From the NCBI RefSeq assembly GCF_015694705.1, contig NZ_JADQDR010000001.1, forward strand, positions 806,001 to 870,000: a DNA stretch of 64,000 nt, in the 5' to 3' direction. A program made the position numbers and the translations under genes. This document shows positions 18,705 through 27,078 of this stretch, in pieces. Within the stretch, counting starts at the first letter, position 1. Each line of letters begins with the position of its first letter. The stretch is from Pontibacter rufus. GTDB taxonomy: Bacteria > Bacteroidota > Bacteroidia > Cytophagales > Hymenobacteraceae. The notes under the pieces were generated by a model. The model was given only the letters and a program-made list of their open reading frames with translations. It made no database searches and was not told where the DNA came from.

Positions 18705-19835
18705 ATGTCGCACATACATCCCAAAACCACGCCCATTTACCAGACCTCTGTTTTTACCTTCGAAGACCTGGACGCACTGGAGCAATATTTCGACGAGCCG
18801 GGACAAAGTTACATGTATACCCGCTACCAGAACCCCAACACCGACGAGCTGGCGCAGGAAATAAGCGAGCTGGAGCAGGGCGCGGGTGCAATGGTCACCT
18901 CGTCAGGCACATCAGCTTTACTGGCGGCTGTGCTGACCCTTTGCAAAGCCGGCGATCATGTGCTGTATGCCGAGGAGATTTATGGCGGTTCTTCATCGCT
19001 GCTGGTGCAGGAACTGTCGCGGATGGGGCTGGAGGTAAGCGCCGTGCCTACAGTTGATACCTATACTTTAGATAAATATGTGCAGCCCAACACGCGGTTG
19101 CTGCTGGCTGAAACTATGAGCAACCCGCTGTTGCAGGTGCTGGATACGCAACGCCTGGCCGCGGAAACGAAGCGGCACAATATCAGGCTGGTAATTGACA
19201 ACACTTTTGCCACTCCTATACTTACCAAACCCCTTGTGCTGGGCGCCGATATCGTGATTCACAGCATAACCAAATACCTCTCCGGCCACAGCGACGTAAC
19301 GGCAGGCGTGGTAGTATGCGGGCAGGCAGACGACCTGGAGCGGGTGCGTAAAGTGGTGAAAATCTACGGCCTGAACCTGAGCCCGTTTGAAGGCTGGCTG
19401 GCTGCCAGGGGCCTTAAAACCCTGCGCCTGCGCATGAAGCAGCACAGCAGCAACGCACTGATCCTGGCCAAATACCTGCAGGATCATCCCAAAGTAGAGC
19501 GGGTATGGTATCCCGGCCTCGCCGATCATCCGCAGCACGAGCTGGCAAAACGGCAGGGACAGGGTATGTTCGGCGGTATGATGAGTTTCAGGATTAAGGA
19601 CGAGGTAGCAGCTGTGAACAGGTTTATGCAGGCGCTGGAGCACATCCCGTTTGCGCCGTCGCTGGCAGGCGTAACAACATCCGTCTCGCACCCGCTGGGT
19701 ACTTCCCACCGCTCCCTAAGTGCTGAAGAGCAGCAGAAGCTGGGGATAACTGTTGGTGTGATTCGCTTGTCGGTAGGCATTGAAGAGCCGGAGGAACTGA
19801 TTGCCGACCTGGAGCAGGCATTGGAGCAGGTATAA
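18705..19835 (+). CDS. Cys/Met metabolism PLP enzyme (cystathionine gamma-synthase/lyase family)
   Basis: A 376-residue type I PLP enzyme of the gamma-family. Features include YTRYQNPNTDELAQEISELE (phosphate-binding Tyr/Arg), SSGTSALLA, the Asp of VIDNTFATPI and the PLP lysine Lys190 in HSITKYLSGHSD. LSVGIEEPEELIADLEQAL closes the chain. These enzymes act in trans-sulfuration or Met degradation; sequence alone does not tell synthase from lyase. It stands alone, divergent from the accessory patch at 17-18.4 kb. Confidence 0.85.
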   Translation: MSHIHPKTTPIYQTSVFTFEDLDALEQYFDEPGQSYMYTRYQNPNTDELAQEISELEQGAGAMVTSSGTSALLAAVLTLCKAGDHVLYAEEIYGGSSSLLVQELSRMGLEVSAVPTVDTYTLDKYVQPNTRLLLAETMSNPLLQVLDTQRLAAETKRHNIRLVIDNTFATPILTKPLVLGADIVIHSITKYLSGHSDVTAGVVVCGQADDLERVRKVVKIYGLNLSPFEGWLAARGLKTLRLRMKQHSSNALILAKYLQDHPKVERVWYPGLADHPQHELAKRQGQGMFGGMMSFRIKDEVAAVNRFMQALEHIPFAPSLAGVTTSVSHPLGTSHRSLSAEEQQKLGITVGVIRLSVGIEEPEELIADLEQALEQV

Positions 19836-19842
19836 GTATACT

Positions 19843-19938
19843 TGAATTTGGAGACGTGTAAATTTGAAGATGAACAACCGGCATTCAGGATGGTGCTGAA
19901 TAAAAGAACGTCGGCTTAATTTGTCTTCCTGCTTAAGT
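19843..19938. repeat. Intergenic repeat, copy 2 (AAATTTGAAGAT / TTGTCTTCCTGC type)
   Basis: Second copy of the element at 13965-14062, here between two convergent genes. The arms are conserved and the middle differs. Confidence 0.55.
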
Positions 19939-19975
19939 ATAAATATAAAATAGTGTGGCCGCCAAGCTGGATACT

Positions 19976-21109
19976 TTACATCTGTTGAAATTGCTGCAAA
20001 AGTACTTTTACCACCTTGCCAAGTTCTTCTTCGGTTAAGTTGCTGCTGCTGGGCAGGCAAAGTCCGCGGGAAAAAAGCTGCTCGCTGAGGTTGTTGCCAT
20101 AGTATGGGGCATCCTTAAAGAGTGGCTGCAGGTGCAGCGGTTTCCAGAGCGGGCGGACTTCAATATTTTCTTCCTCCAGCGCCAGCCGTATACTTTCGGG
20201 TGTATGGTTATCGGGCAGCAGCACGGTGGTAAGCCAGCGGTTAGAAAAACTGCCTTTGGGTTCGGGCAGAAATTCCAATCCTTCTATTTCCTTTAAGCGA
20301 TCTTTATAGTATACATACACCTCGCGGCGCTGTTTTACACGCTTCTCGAGCACCTCCATCTGTCCACGCCCGATACCCGCGCTCACGTTGCTGAGGCGGT
20401 AGTTGTAACCCAACTGCGAATGCTGGTAATAAGGAGCAGGGTCTTTGGCCTGCGCAGCCAGGAAACGCGCCTGGTTGGCCAACTGCTCGTTGGCTGTTAT
20501 CAGGGCTCCGCCACCAGACGTGGTGACAATTTTATTGCCGTTAAACGAGAAGATGCCGATGCTTCCCAGCGTGCCTACTTGGTGCCCGCCATAACGGGAG
20601 CCAAGCGCTTCAGCGGCATCTTCCACTACCGGGATTTTAAATTCTTCTGCTACTGTCATGATCTCCTTTAACCTGGCCGGCATGCCATACAAATGCACCA
20701 CCAGAATACAACCGGGCTTTCTGCCTGCCATAATACGATCGACAATAGCCTGTCGCAATGCATCGGGGCACATGTTCCAGGTTTCGGCCTCGCTTTCTAC
20801 AAAAACAGGTGTAGCGCCCACGTACAGGATAGGGTTGGCCGAGGCCACGAACGTAAAGGTGGGGCAGAAAACGTCATCACCGGGGCCTATACCCAGCACG
20901 CGCAGCGCCAGGTGTATGGCAGCGGTGCCCGAACTGAGGGCTACCGCGTGCCGTGCGTTGGTATGCTGGCAGATGTCGTGCTCAAATCCGGGCAGGTTGG
21001 GGCCGGTGGTAGTTACCCAATTATCTTCCAGTGCTTTCAGTACATAATTCTTCTCGTGGCCGCCCATGTGGGGCACCGACAGGAAAATACGTCCGGGTTT
21101 ATAGTTCAT
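19976..21109 (-). CDS. DegT/DnrJ/EryC1/StrS aminotransferase (PglE-like)
   Basis: A 377-residue PLP aminotransferase acting on nucleotide-sugar ketones. The PLP lysine is Lys193 in SFNGNKIVTTSGGG, with VEDAAEALGS (PLP-stacking Asp) and LSSGTAAIHLALRVLGIGPG before it. It is the last gene of a three-gene operon with a sugar transferase and an acetyltransferase, the same set as PglC-PglD-PglE, which make and transfer a bacillosamine-like sugar. It overlaps the acetyltransferase by 11 bp. Confidence 0.9.
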   Translation of the reverse strand: MNYKPGRIFLSVPHMGGHEKNYVLKALEDNWVTTTGPNLPGFEHDICQHTNARHAVALSSGTAAIHLALRVLGIGPGDDVFCPTFTFVASANPILYVGATPVFVESEAETWNMCPDALRQAIVDRIMAGRKPGCILVVHLYGMPARLKEIMTVAEEFKIPVVEDAAEALGSRYGGHQVGTLGSIGIFSFNGNKIVTTSGGGALITANEQLANQARFLAAQAKDPAPYYQHSQLGYNYRLSNVSAGIGRGQMEVLEKRVKQRREVYVYYKDRLKEIEGLEFLPEPKGSFSNRWLTTVLLPDNHTPESIRLALEEENIEVRPLWKPLHLQPLFKDAPYYGNNLSEQLFSRGLCLPSSSNLTEEELGKVVKVLLQQFQQM

Positions 21110-21755
21110 GTTGTCTGATGATTTTTGCCGGCACGCCTGCTGCCGTACATTTTGCCGGAATGGATGTGGTAACTACGGCGCCAGCACCTATCTGGCTGTC
21201 ATCCCCGATGTGCAGCCCTGGTAAAACAACTGCGTTTGTTCCAATATAAGTACCTGCGCCCAAAAATGTTTCGCCGGAGAGGTGCACGCCCGGCATTATG
21301 GAAGCATAATCCCCAACAACAGTGCCATGCCCGATGGTACAATTTAAATTAATGAGCACATGATGGCCAATGCGAATATTGGTGGTAAGAACGACACCCT
21401 GCGTAAGTATAACGCCATTTCCTGTTGTAATGTATTGATAAGGTTTTATCTGTACGGAAGGATGGAGGAGTGTAGGGAAAGAAATACTTTTATTTACCTG
21501 TAGCGCTGCTATTATCTGCTTTTTTACCTGCGGGTTGCCAATGCCGATGACTAGGTGCAAGGGAGAGTCCGTTGCAGCCAGATCGGCTATAGTACCTAAC
21601 CAGGGGAGCCCGTTAATGAAGCTGCCGCGTAATGTGCTGTTATCATCATAAAAGCCGGTGATATTCCAGATTGCATGCACTTCGTTTATCTGGTGGAGCA
21701 ATACCAGCACTTCGCGGCCAAGCCCTCCGGCACCGGCAATTGCAATATTTTTCAT
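21099..21755 (-). CDS. Sugar O/N-acetyltransferase (PglD/NeuD-like)
   Basis: A 218-residue protein: an N-terminal Rossmann-like PglD domain (IAIAGAGGLGREVLVLLHQI) and a C-terminal left-handed beta-helix of hexapeptide repeats (GVVLTTNIRIGHHVLINLNC, IMPGVHLSGETFLGAGTYIG). The catalytic His is probably in the repeat TIGHGTVVGDY. It transfers acetyl from acetyl-CoA to an amino sugar. It overlaps the upstream transferase by 4 bp (ATGA) and the next gene by 11 bp, so the three are translationally coupled. Confidence 0.88.
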   Translation of the reverse strand: MKNIAIAGAGGLGREVLVLLHQINEVHAIWNITGFYDDNSTLRGSFINGLPWLGTIADLAATDSPLHLVIGIGNPQVKKQIIAALQVNKSISFPTLLHPSVQIKPYQYITTGNGVILTQGVVLTTNIRIGHHVLINLNCTIGHGTVVGDYASIMPGVHLSGETFLGAGTYIGTNAVVLPGLHIGDDSQIGAGAVVTTSIPAKCTAAGVPAKIIRQHEL

Positions 21756-22375
21756 ATTTCTGTTCTGGAACCCGTAAACTCAGGTGCTGTTGCGTATCCG
21801 GGTGTGTGTATGCCGTTACCGCGCCATACTATTTTCAGCGTCTTGAGCAGGATGCGCAGGTCTGTTTTAAAAGAAACATTATCTGTGTACCACAGATCGT
21901 AGCCAAATTTCTGTTCCCAGCTAAGATTGTTGCGGCCCTGCACCTGCGCCCATCCGGTAATGCCCGGTTGTACGCGATGACGCCGGGCTTGTTCGGGCGA
22001 GTATAACGGCAGGTATTGAGGCAGCAGCGGGCGCGGGCCTACCAGGCTCAGATCACCGCGCAGCACATTGTATAACTGGGGCAGTTCGTCTATGGATAAG
22101 CGGCGCAGCCACCTGCCCAGGCGAGTGAGGCGTTGCGCATCTGGCAGGGGCCAGCCTGTTGCTGTGCAGGCAGTTGTCATGGTTTGGAGTTTGTACAGGT
22201 AAAAGAGCCTGCCATGCAGCCCCGGCCGCTGCTGCCTGAAAAACACGCCGCCATCGTTTACAACATATAGCAGCGGAACAAGGGCCAGCAGCAGCGGGGC
22301 GCTCAGGAGCAGTCCGCTGCCGGCCACCGTTATGTCTAATAAGCGCTTGCCATACTTGCTGTACATGTTAATCAA
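21752..22375 (-). CDS. Phosphoglycosyl transferase (PglC-like, bacterial sugar transferase)
   Basis: A 207-residue initiating transferase that puts a sugar-1-phosphate on undecaprenyl phosphate. One hydrophobic re-entrant segment near the N-terminus (GSGLLLSAPLLLALVPLLYV) is followed by the catalytic core: FFRQQRPGLHG, LSIDELPQLYNVLRGDLSLV and GPRPLLPQYLPLY. The usual KFRTM motif reads KLQTM here, a mild variation. An ATG three codons later (MYSKYGKRLLD) is an alternative start. First gene of the three-gene sugar operon. Confidence 0.88.
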   Translation of the reverse strand: MINMYSKYGKRLLDITVAGSGLLLSAPLLLALVPLLYVVNDGGVFFRQQRPGLHGRLFYLYKLQTMTTACTATGWPLPDAQRLTRLGRWLRRLSIDELPQLYNVLRGDLSLVGPRPLLPQYLPLYSPEQARRHRVQPGITGWAQVQGRNNLSWEQKFGYDLWYTDNVSFKTDLRILLKTLKIVWRGNGIHTPGYATAPEFTGSRTEI

Positions 22376-22641
22376 GCTTACTTTAATAAGTTTTTCTGCT
22401 GAGCTATTTTAAAATGCTTCTCAGAAGTTTATGCCCGGTTTGCTGCTTACTTCGGCTTTACCCGTAAGAATAGCACGGCTTTGTTATTTTGCCATTCATA
22501 AAACAGGGCTTATACTTCCCTGATATACCGGTACGCTGTTATACGAAAGTAGCAGTTGCGCTTATAACGGGCAAGTCTTAAATCAGCATAGCGGCCTTTT
22601 CCATTCCTTTTTATAGATTGCGGGCAAAAGCGCTATACTTC

Positions 22642-23451
22642 ATGCTCGATTTTCCAAACGCTAAAATCAATCTGGGGCTGAACATCATCAGCAAACGCCC
22701 GGACGGTTATCATAATTTACAGTCGTGCTTTTATCCGGTAAAATGGAGCGATGCACTGGAAATATTGCCCGCTGAAGTGCAGCAGTTCGGCACCACAGGA
22801 CTGCCTGTGCCCGGCGCTCCCGGGGCTAACCTGTGTCTAAAAGCCTATCAACTGCTGAAACAGAAGTATGAATTGCCGCCCGTACACCTGCACCTGCACA
22901 AAGTGCTGCCCATGGGCGCCGGACTGGGCGGCGGCTCGGCTGATGCGGCTTATACTTTACGCATCCTGAACAAACTATTCGGGCTGAACTTATCTGTAGA
23001 AACCCTGGAAAACTACGCCCGCCAGCTGGGCAGCGACTGCGCCTTTTTTGTGCAGAACAAGCCGGTAATCGCCACGGAAAGAGGGGATATATTTACGCCT
23101 GCTGCCTTGGATTTGAGCGGCTATACTTGCGTAATCGTATACCCGGGCATCCACATCACCACTGCCGAGGCTTATGGCAGCATTACGCCCAAAGCGCCTG
23201 ACTATGATTTAGAGGATTTGCTAAAGCAGCCTGTGGAAGTATGGAAAGGCAAACTGCAGAACGATTTTGAAGCTTCACTGTTTCCAAAATACCCTGTGCT
23301 GCCACAGATAAAAGAGCAGCTATACGCTGCCGGTGCTGCCTATGCTTCCATGACAGGTTCGGGCTCCGCGATGTATGGCTTGTTTAAAGGTGATGTGCCT
23401 GCCAACTTACTCTTTCCCGATCACTACCTCATCTGGAAAGGCCTGCTTTAG
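22642..23451 (+). CDS. ispE: 4-diphosphocytidyl-2-C-methyl-D-erythritol kinase
   Basis: A GHMP kinase of the MEP isoprenoid pathway, phosphorylating CDP-ME at the 2-hydroxyl. The start ATG at 22642 gives MLDFPNAKINLGLNIISKRP, the normal N-terminus of the family (269 residues); a frame open to a TTG at 22618 is not needed. The ATP motif PMGAGLGGGSADAA and the C-terminal SMTGSGSAMYGLF are both present. The last 45 bp overlap the 3' end of the convergent permease gene. Confidence 0.93.
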   Translation: MLDFPNAKINLGLNIISKRPDGYHNLQSCFYPVKWSDALEILPAEVQQFGTTGLPVPGAPGANLCLKAYQLLKQKYELPPVHLHLHKVLPMGAGLGGGSADAAYTLRILNKLFGLNLSVETLENYARQLGSDCAFFVQNKPVIATERGDIFTPAALDLSGYTCVIVYPGIHITTAEAYGSITPKAPDYDLEDLLKQPVEVWKGKLQNDFEASLFPKYPVLPQIKEQLYAAGAAYASMTGSGSAMYGLFKGDVPANLLFPDHYLIWKGLL

Positions 23452-24348
23452 TTTTCTGCGGCGCACGGCATAGGCGTCCAGCACTGGATAGATGAACACG
23501 CTGAGCAGGATGATGGATGCCCCGATATAAAAATCGCCGGAAACCTGCTTATTTTCCCTGAAGATGAGGAAGGCCAGGATGATGCCGTATACCGGCTCCA
23601 GGTTCACGGTCAGGTTCATGGTAAAAGCCGAAATACGCTGCATCAGCCGCACCGACGCGGTATAAGCATACACGGTGCAGGCCAGCGACAATACCAGCAC
23701 CCACAGCCAGTCTGAAGCGGTAAGGCTGAAGTTTAACTGCCCGCCTTCGGCAAAGTATACTTTGTAAAATGGAAAGAACAGCACTGTTGCCAGAAAAGCG
23801 CCGCCCATCTCGTAGCAGGTAATGGTGGTGGAAGGCATCTTTTTCGCCAGCCGGGAGTTGATGATGGTGAAAATGGACGCCAGCAGCGCCGAGCACACGG
23901 CCATTGTGATGCCCAGAATGTTCTTTAAATCTGTTTCATCTTTAAAGATGATGTACAGGCCGAAAATGATGAGCAGAGCCAGCAATATCTCGTGCGGCTT
24001 GATTCTGGTTTTCGTAAACAGCGGCTCCAGAAAAGAAGTCCAGAGGCTGCAGGTAGCCATGCCTACCAGGCAGATAGAAACCGACGAGATGCGCGCAGAG
24101 GCGAAGAACAGGATCCAGTGGGCTGCAATCAGAAAGCCGACGCCCGTAACCTGCAGGGCTGTTTTGCGGCCGGTCCAGAACGGCGTACCGCGCCTGTAAA
24201 TAATTACGCCGAGCGCCAGCGAGGCAATCAGCGTGCGTATCGAAACCAGTTCTACAGCCGGAATGCTGATGAGCTTGCCAAGTATGGCCGTAAAGCCCCA
24301 CAGGAAAATGATAAAGTGGAGTTCCAGAAAGTCTTTTAAGCGTGGCAT
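23407..24348 (-). CDS. EamA/DMT-family permease
   Basis: A 313-residue polytopic protein with about ten hydrophobic helices in two EamA repeats (for example FLWGFTAILGKLISIPAVEL and the second repeat near LVLSLACTVYAYTASVRLMQ, NLEPVYGIILAFLIFRE). Drug/metabolite transporters export small metabolites; the substrate is unknown. It lies 3 bp downstream of the LptF/G-like gene in the same direction, so they probably share a transcript with it and perhaps with tgt. The 3' end overlaps ispE by 45 bp. Confidence 0.88.
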   Translation of the reverse strand: MPRLKDFLELHFIIFLWGFTAILGKLISIPAVELVSIRTLIASLALGVIIYRRGTPFWTGRKTALQVTGVGFLIAAHWILFFASARISSVSICLVGMATCSLWTSFLEPLFTKTRIKPHEILLALLIIFGLYIIFKDETDLKNILGITMAVCSALLASIFTIINSRLAKKMPSTTITCYEMGGAFLATVLFFPFYKVYFAEGGQLNFSLTASDWLWVLVLSLACTVYAYTASVRLMQRISAFTMNLTVNLEPVYGIILAFLIFRENKQVSGDFYIGASIILLSVFIYPVLDAYAVRRRKLKQAFPDEVVIGKE

Positions 24349-24351
24349 ACT

Positions 24352-25425
24352 TTAGCGCGGAACATACCGGTACAACAAAGCCCCGATACCCGTAAAAATT
24401 ATAGATGGTATCCAGGCGGCAATTTTCGGATCGATGTCGCCCACCTGGGCCAGGCTGCGGCTCGTTATCACAAAAATGATGAAGACAAAGGCCAGGAGAA
24501 ATCCCAGTGCTATCTGAAAGCCAACACCGCCACGCGCTTTGCGGGCACTCAGAATTACCCCGATAACAGTTAAAATAATAATGGCGAACGGGTAACTGAA
24601 GCGCTCATACTTCTCGATCAGGTAAATCTCAATATCGTCAGCGCCGCGTGCGCGCTTCTCCTGAATGTAGCGGCTCAACTCTGGCAGTGTCATGGTTTGT
24701 TCCAGCTTGTAAGTACTTTCAAAATCTTTGGGCAGCAGGTTAAGGGTAGTATCGAGCGCGGTTCCTTTGTACAATGTTTCTTTCTCGCCATTAAAGGTGC
24801 GCAGGGTATAGCTGTCGGCGTGCCATTTTTTTAGTTCAGAGTTCCACGAAATGTTGCTGGAGGTAAGCTTGCTCTTAAGCTTGGTGCCATCAATCTTTTC
24901 CAGCGCGAAGTTATACCCGATGTTAGCCGTATTGTTGTAACTCTCCATGTATACATAGGTTTCCGGCGCTACTTTGATGTGGATGTTACGGCTATCGTAC
25001 GTAAACGGGCTCTTGACATACTTTATCTGGAAAGCCACTGTTTTTTTGTTGGCATTGGGAATCACCCAGCCGATGAGCCCGAAGATAACAACGGCAATAA
25101 TGCTGGAGCCCATCAGGTAAGGCACCAGCAGACGCCTGAAGCTGATACCGCTGCTCAGCATGGCTATAATCTCGGTATGCGATGCCAGGTTGGCTGTAAC
25201 AAACACGGTGGCGATAAACACCGTAATCGGGCTCAGCATGTTGGCCCAGTAGGGGAACAGGTTCAGGTAGTAGACAAGTATTTCCGAAACTGCCACGCTG
25301 TGCTCGATAAAGTCGTCGTTTTTCTCCGTGAAATCTATCACGCAGATAACGGCAACCAGTATCAGCACCACAAACACGTAGGTGGACAGGAACTTCTTCA
25401 GTATGTATTTATCGAGGAGCTTCAA
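24352..25425 (-). CDS. LptF/LptG family permease (YjgP/YjgQ)
   Basis: A 357-residue inner-membrane protein. Three N-terminal helices (VFVVLILVAVICVIDF; LSPITVFIATVFVTANLA; SSIIAVVIFGLIGWVIP), a large periplasmic beta-jellyroll-like region (residues about 130-260) and three C-terminal helices match LptF/LptG. It extracts lipopolysaccharide from the inner membrane with the LptB ATPase. I cannot tell LptF from LptG. It sits between tgt and the EamA permease in one direction; the tgt-lpt order is common in this phylum. Confidence 0.88.
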   Translation of the reverse strand: MKLLDKYILKKFLSTYVFVVLILVAVICVIDFTEKNDDFIEHSVAVSEILVYYLNLFPYWANMLSPITVFIATVFVTANLASHTEIIAMLSSGISFRRLLVPYLMGSSIIAVVIFGLIGWVIPNANKKTVAFQIKYVKSPFTYDSRNIHIKVAPETYVYMESYNNTANIGYNFALEKIDGTKLKSKLTSSNISWNSELKKWHADSYTLRTFNGEKETLYKGTALDTTLNLLPKDFESTYKLEQTMTLPELSRYIQEKRARGADDIEIYLIEKYERFSYPFAIIILTVIGVILSARKARGGVGFQIALGFLLAFVFIIFVITSRSLAQVGDIDPKIAAWIPSIIFTGIGALLYRYVPR

Positions 25426-25435
25426 TTTGAGTTAG

Positions 25436-25556
25436 AAATTTAAGGGGTTAGAAAATTAGAGAGTTCTTTAGTAAAAAATTTACAGGGTATAGGAGTTAAT
25501 TGTTCCACGCATAAATTTTAACTTTCTAAATCTCCAGCTTTCTAACTTCTAGAGCC
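25436..25556. repeat. Word-iterated hairpin (TTAGAAA type) between tgt and the Lpt permease
   Basis: GTTAGAAATTTAAGGGGTTAG on the left faces TTTCTAAATCTCCAGCTTTC on the right, a long imperfect hairpin. Its last bases run into the tgt stop codon region. Confidence 0.5.
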
Positions 25557-26679
25557 GTGTCATCAGTTTTTTTACCATCACATCTTTCCAGTCCCGGAAA
25601 GTTCCATTCAGTATTTGCTGCCGCGCCTGTTTTACCAGCCACAGGTAAAACGTAAGGTTGTGCACACTCGATATCTGGGCACCCAGCATTTCGCCGGCGT
25701 GCACCAGGTGGCGCAGGTAGGCTTTGCTGTAAAACGTACTGGCGTAGCCGCCCAGTTCCGCATCAATCGGGCTGTGGTCGTTAGCCCAGCGCACATTGCG
25801 TATGTTGATGATGCCCTGTGTGGTAAACAACATGCCGTTGCGGGCATTGCGCGTGGGCAATACGCAATCGAACATGTCTACACCCAGGGCAATGTTCTCC
25901 AGGATGTTGGCGGGTGTGCCCACGCCCATCAGGTAACGCGGTTTGTCTTTTGGCAGTATGTCGCACACCAGTTCCGTCATCTCATACATCATTTCGGCAG
26001 GCTCGCCAACGGATAAGCCACCAATGGCATTGCCTTCGCGGCCGAAGCCCGCAATTGTTTCTGCCGACTGCACTCGCAAATCTTTATAGGTGCTGCCCTG
26101 CACAATCGGGAAAAGCGTCTGGCTGTAGCCATACTTCGGTTCGGTGCTGTCGAAACGGTTTACACAGCGCTGCAGCCAGCGGTGCGTGCGCTCCATTGAG
26201 TTTTTAGCATAGGTATAGTCGCAGGGATAGGGCGTGCACTCGTCAAAAGCCATCACAATGTCGGCGCCGATAATGCGTTGCGTATCCATCACGTTTTCCG
26301 GCGTAAAATCAAGTGCCGCCCCGTCGATGTGTGATCGGAACTTAACGCCTTCTTCCTTTATCTTGCGCGTGCCGGCCAGCGAAAAAACCTGGTACCCGCC
26401 GCTGTCGGTAAGTATGGGCCGGTCCCAGCCGTTAAATTTGTGCAGGCCGCCTGCCTGTTCCAGCACTTCCAGGCCGGGCCGCAGGTACAAATGGTAAGTA
26501 TTGCCAAGTATAATCTGTGCCTTTACGTCTTCTTTGAGCTCGCGCTGGTGTACGGCTTTTACGGTGCCGGCCGTGCCAACCGGCATAAAAATAGGCGTTT
26601 CGATAGCGCCGTGGTCGGTTTGCACCACGCCGGCGCGTGCTTTGGACTGGGTATCTGTTGCTGCTAAGGAAAACTGCAT
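25549..26679 (-). CDS. tgt: tRNA-guanine transglycosylase
   Basis: It swaps guanine-34 of Tyr, His, Asn and Asp tRNAs for a queuosine precursor. It has 376 residues, with Asp92 (ILTDSGGYQVFSL), VMAFDECTPYP, the nucleophile Asp271 in MFDCVLPTRNARNG and IGGLSVGEPAEMM. The expected zinc site CxCx2C near 308-316 is absent: the sequence is DAELGGYASTFYSKAYLRHL. Loss of these cysteines fits what I recall of Bacteroidota Tgt, so the enzyme is probably active without zinc. Confidence 0.95.
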   Translation of the reverse strand: MQFSLAATDTQSKARAGVVQTDHGAIETPIFMPVGTAGTVKAVHQRELKEDVKAQIILGNTYHLYLRPGLEVLEQAGGLHKFNGWDRPILTDSGGYQVFSLAGTRKIKEEGVKFRSHIDGAALDFTPENVMDTQRIIGADIVMAFDECTPYPCDYTYAKNSMERTHRWLQRCVNRFDSTEPKYGYSQTLFPIVQGSTYKDLRVQSAETIAGFGREGNAIGGLSVGEPAEMMYEMTELVCDILPKDKPRYLMGVGTPANILENIALGVDMFDCVLPTRNARNGMLFTTQGIINIRNVRWANDHSPIDAELGGYASTFYSKAYLRHLVHAGEMLGAQISSVHNLTFYLWLVKQARQQILNGTFRDWKDVMVKKLMTRL

Positions 26680-26781
26680 GGTTGTGTTGTATCCGGCTTC
26701 CGGGGTAATAAAAGTGGCCGGCGCCGCAGACGGTCTTTAAAAGGCGCAGATTTTTCGGCTCCTGTAATTTTAAATAAACGG

Positions 26782-26789
26782 CAAAGATA
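26782..26789 (-). promoter_or_regulatory. Bacteroidota -7 box of tgt
   Basis: TATCTTTG on the minus strand, with TTTG further upstream in the right area for a -33 element. The leader to the ATG would be about 95 nt. Confidence 0.55.
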
Positions 26790-26860
26790 CAAACAAGCCG
26801 GCCACAATGCACAAACAATTATAAATTGAGGAGAGACTTCGGAAATGGCTATACTTTGCC

Positions 26861-27062
26861 TAATTTTGAATGGTTGAATGATTGGTTTTTCTCAGCAACG
26901 GGTGTTAAGCGGATCGGATATAGGTTTTTACATGCTTCAGGCTGAGAACTTAAAGCAGGTGTACTTTACAGAAGTACAAGTATAAATCCAGGTCCAGGAT
27001 TTTAAAGAATTTCAACCATTCAGCAATTAAACCATTTAACCATTTAGCCATCCAACAATTTA
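26861..27062. repeat. Word-iterated intergenic hairpin (GAATGGTTGAATG type)
   Basis: TTTTGAATGGTTGAATGATT near 26863 faces repeats of CCATTTAACCATTTAGCC and CAACCATTCAGCAATTAAAC at 27006-27062. It fills most of the gap between tgt and the glycosyltransferase gene. No gene is seen in this gap. Confidence 0.5.
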
Positions 27063-27078
27063 GTATCAAAACAATAAA

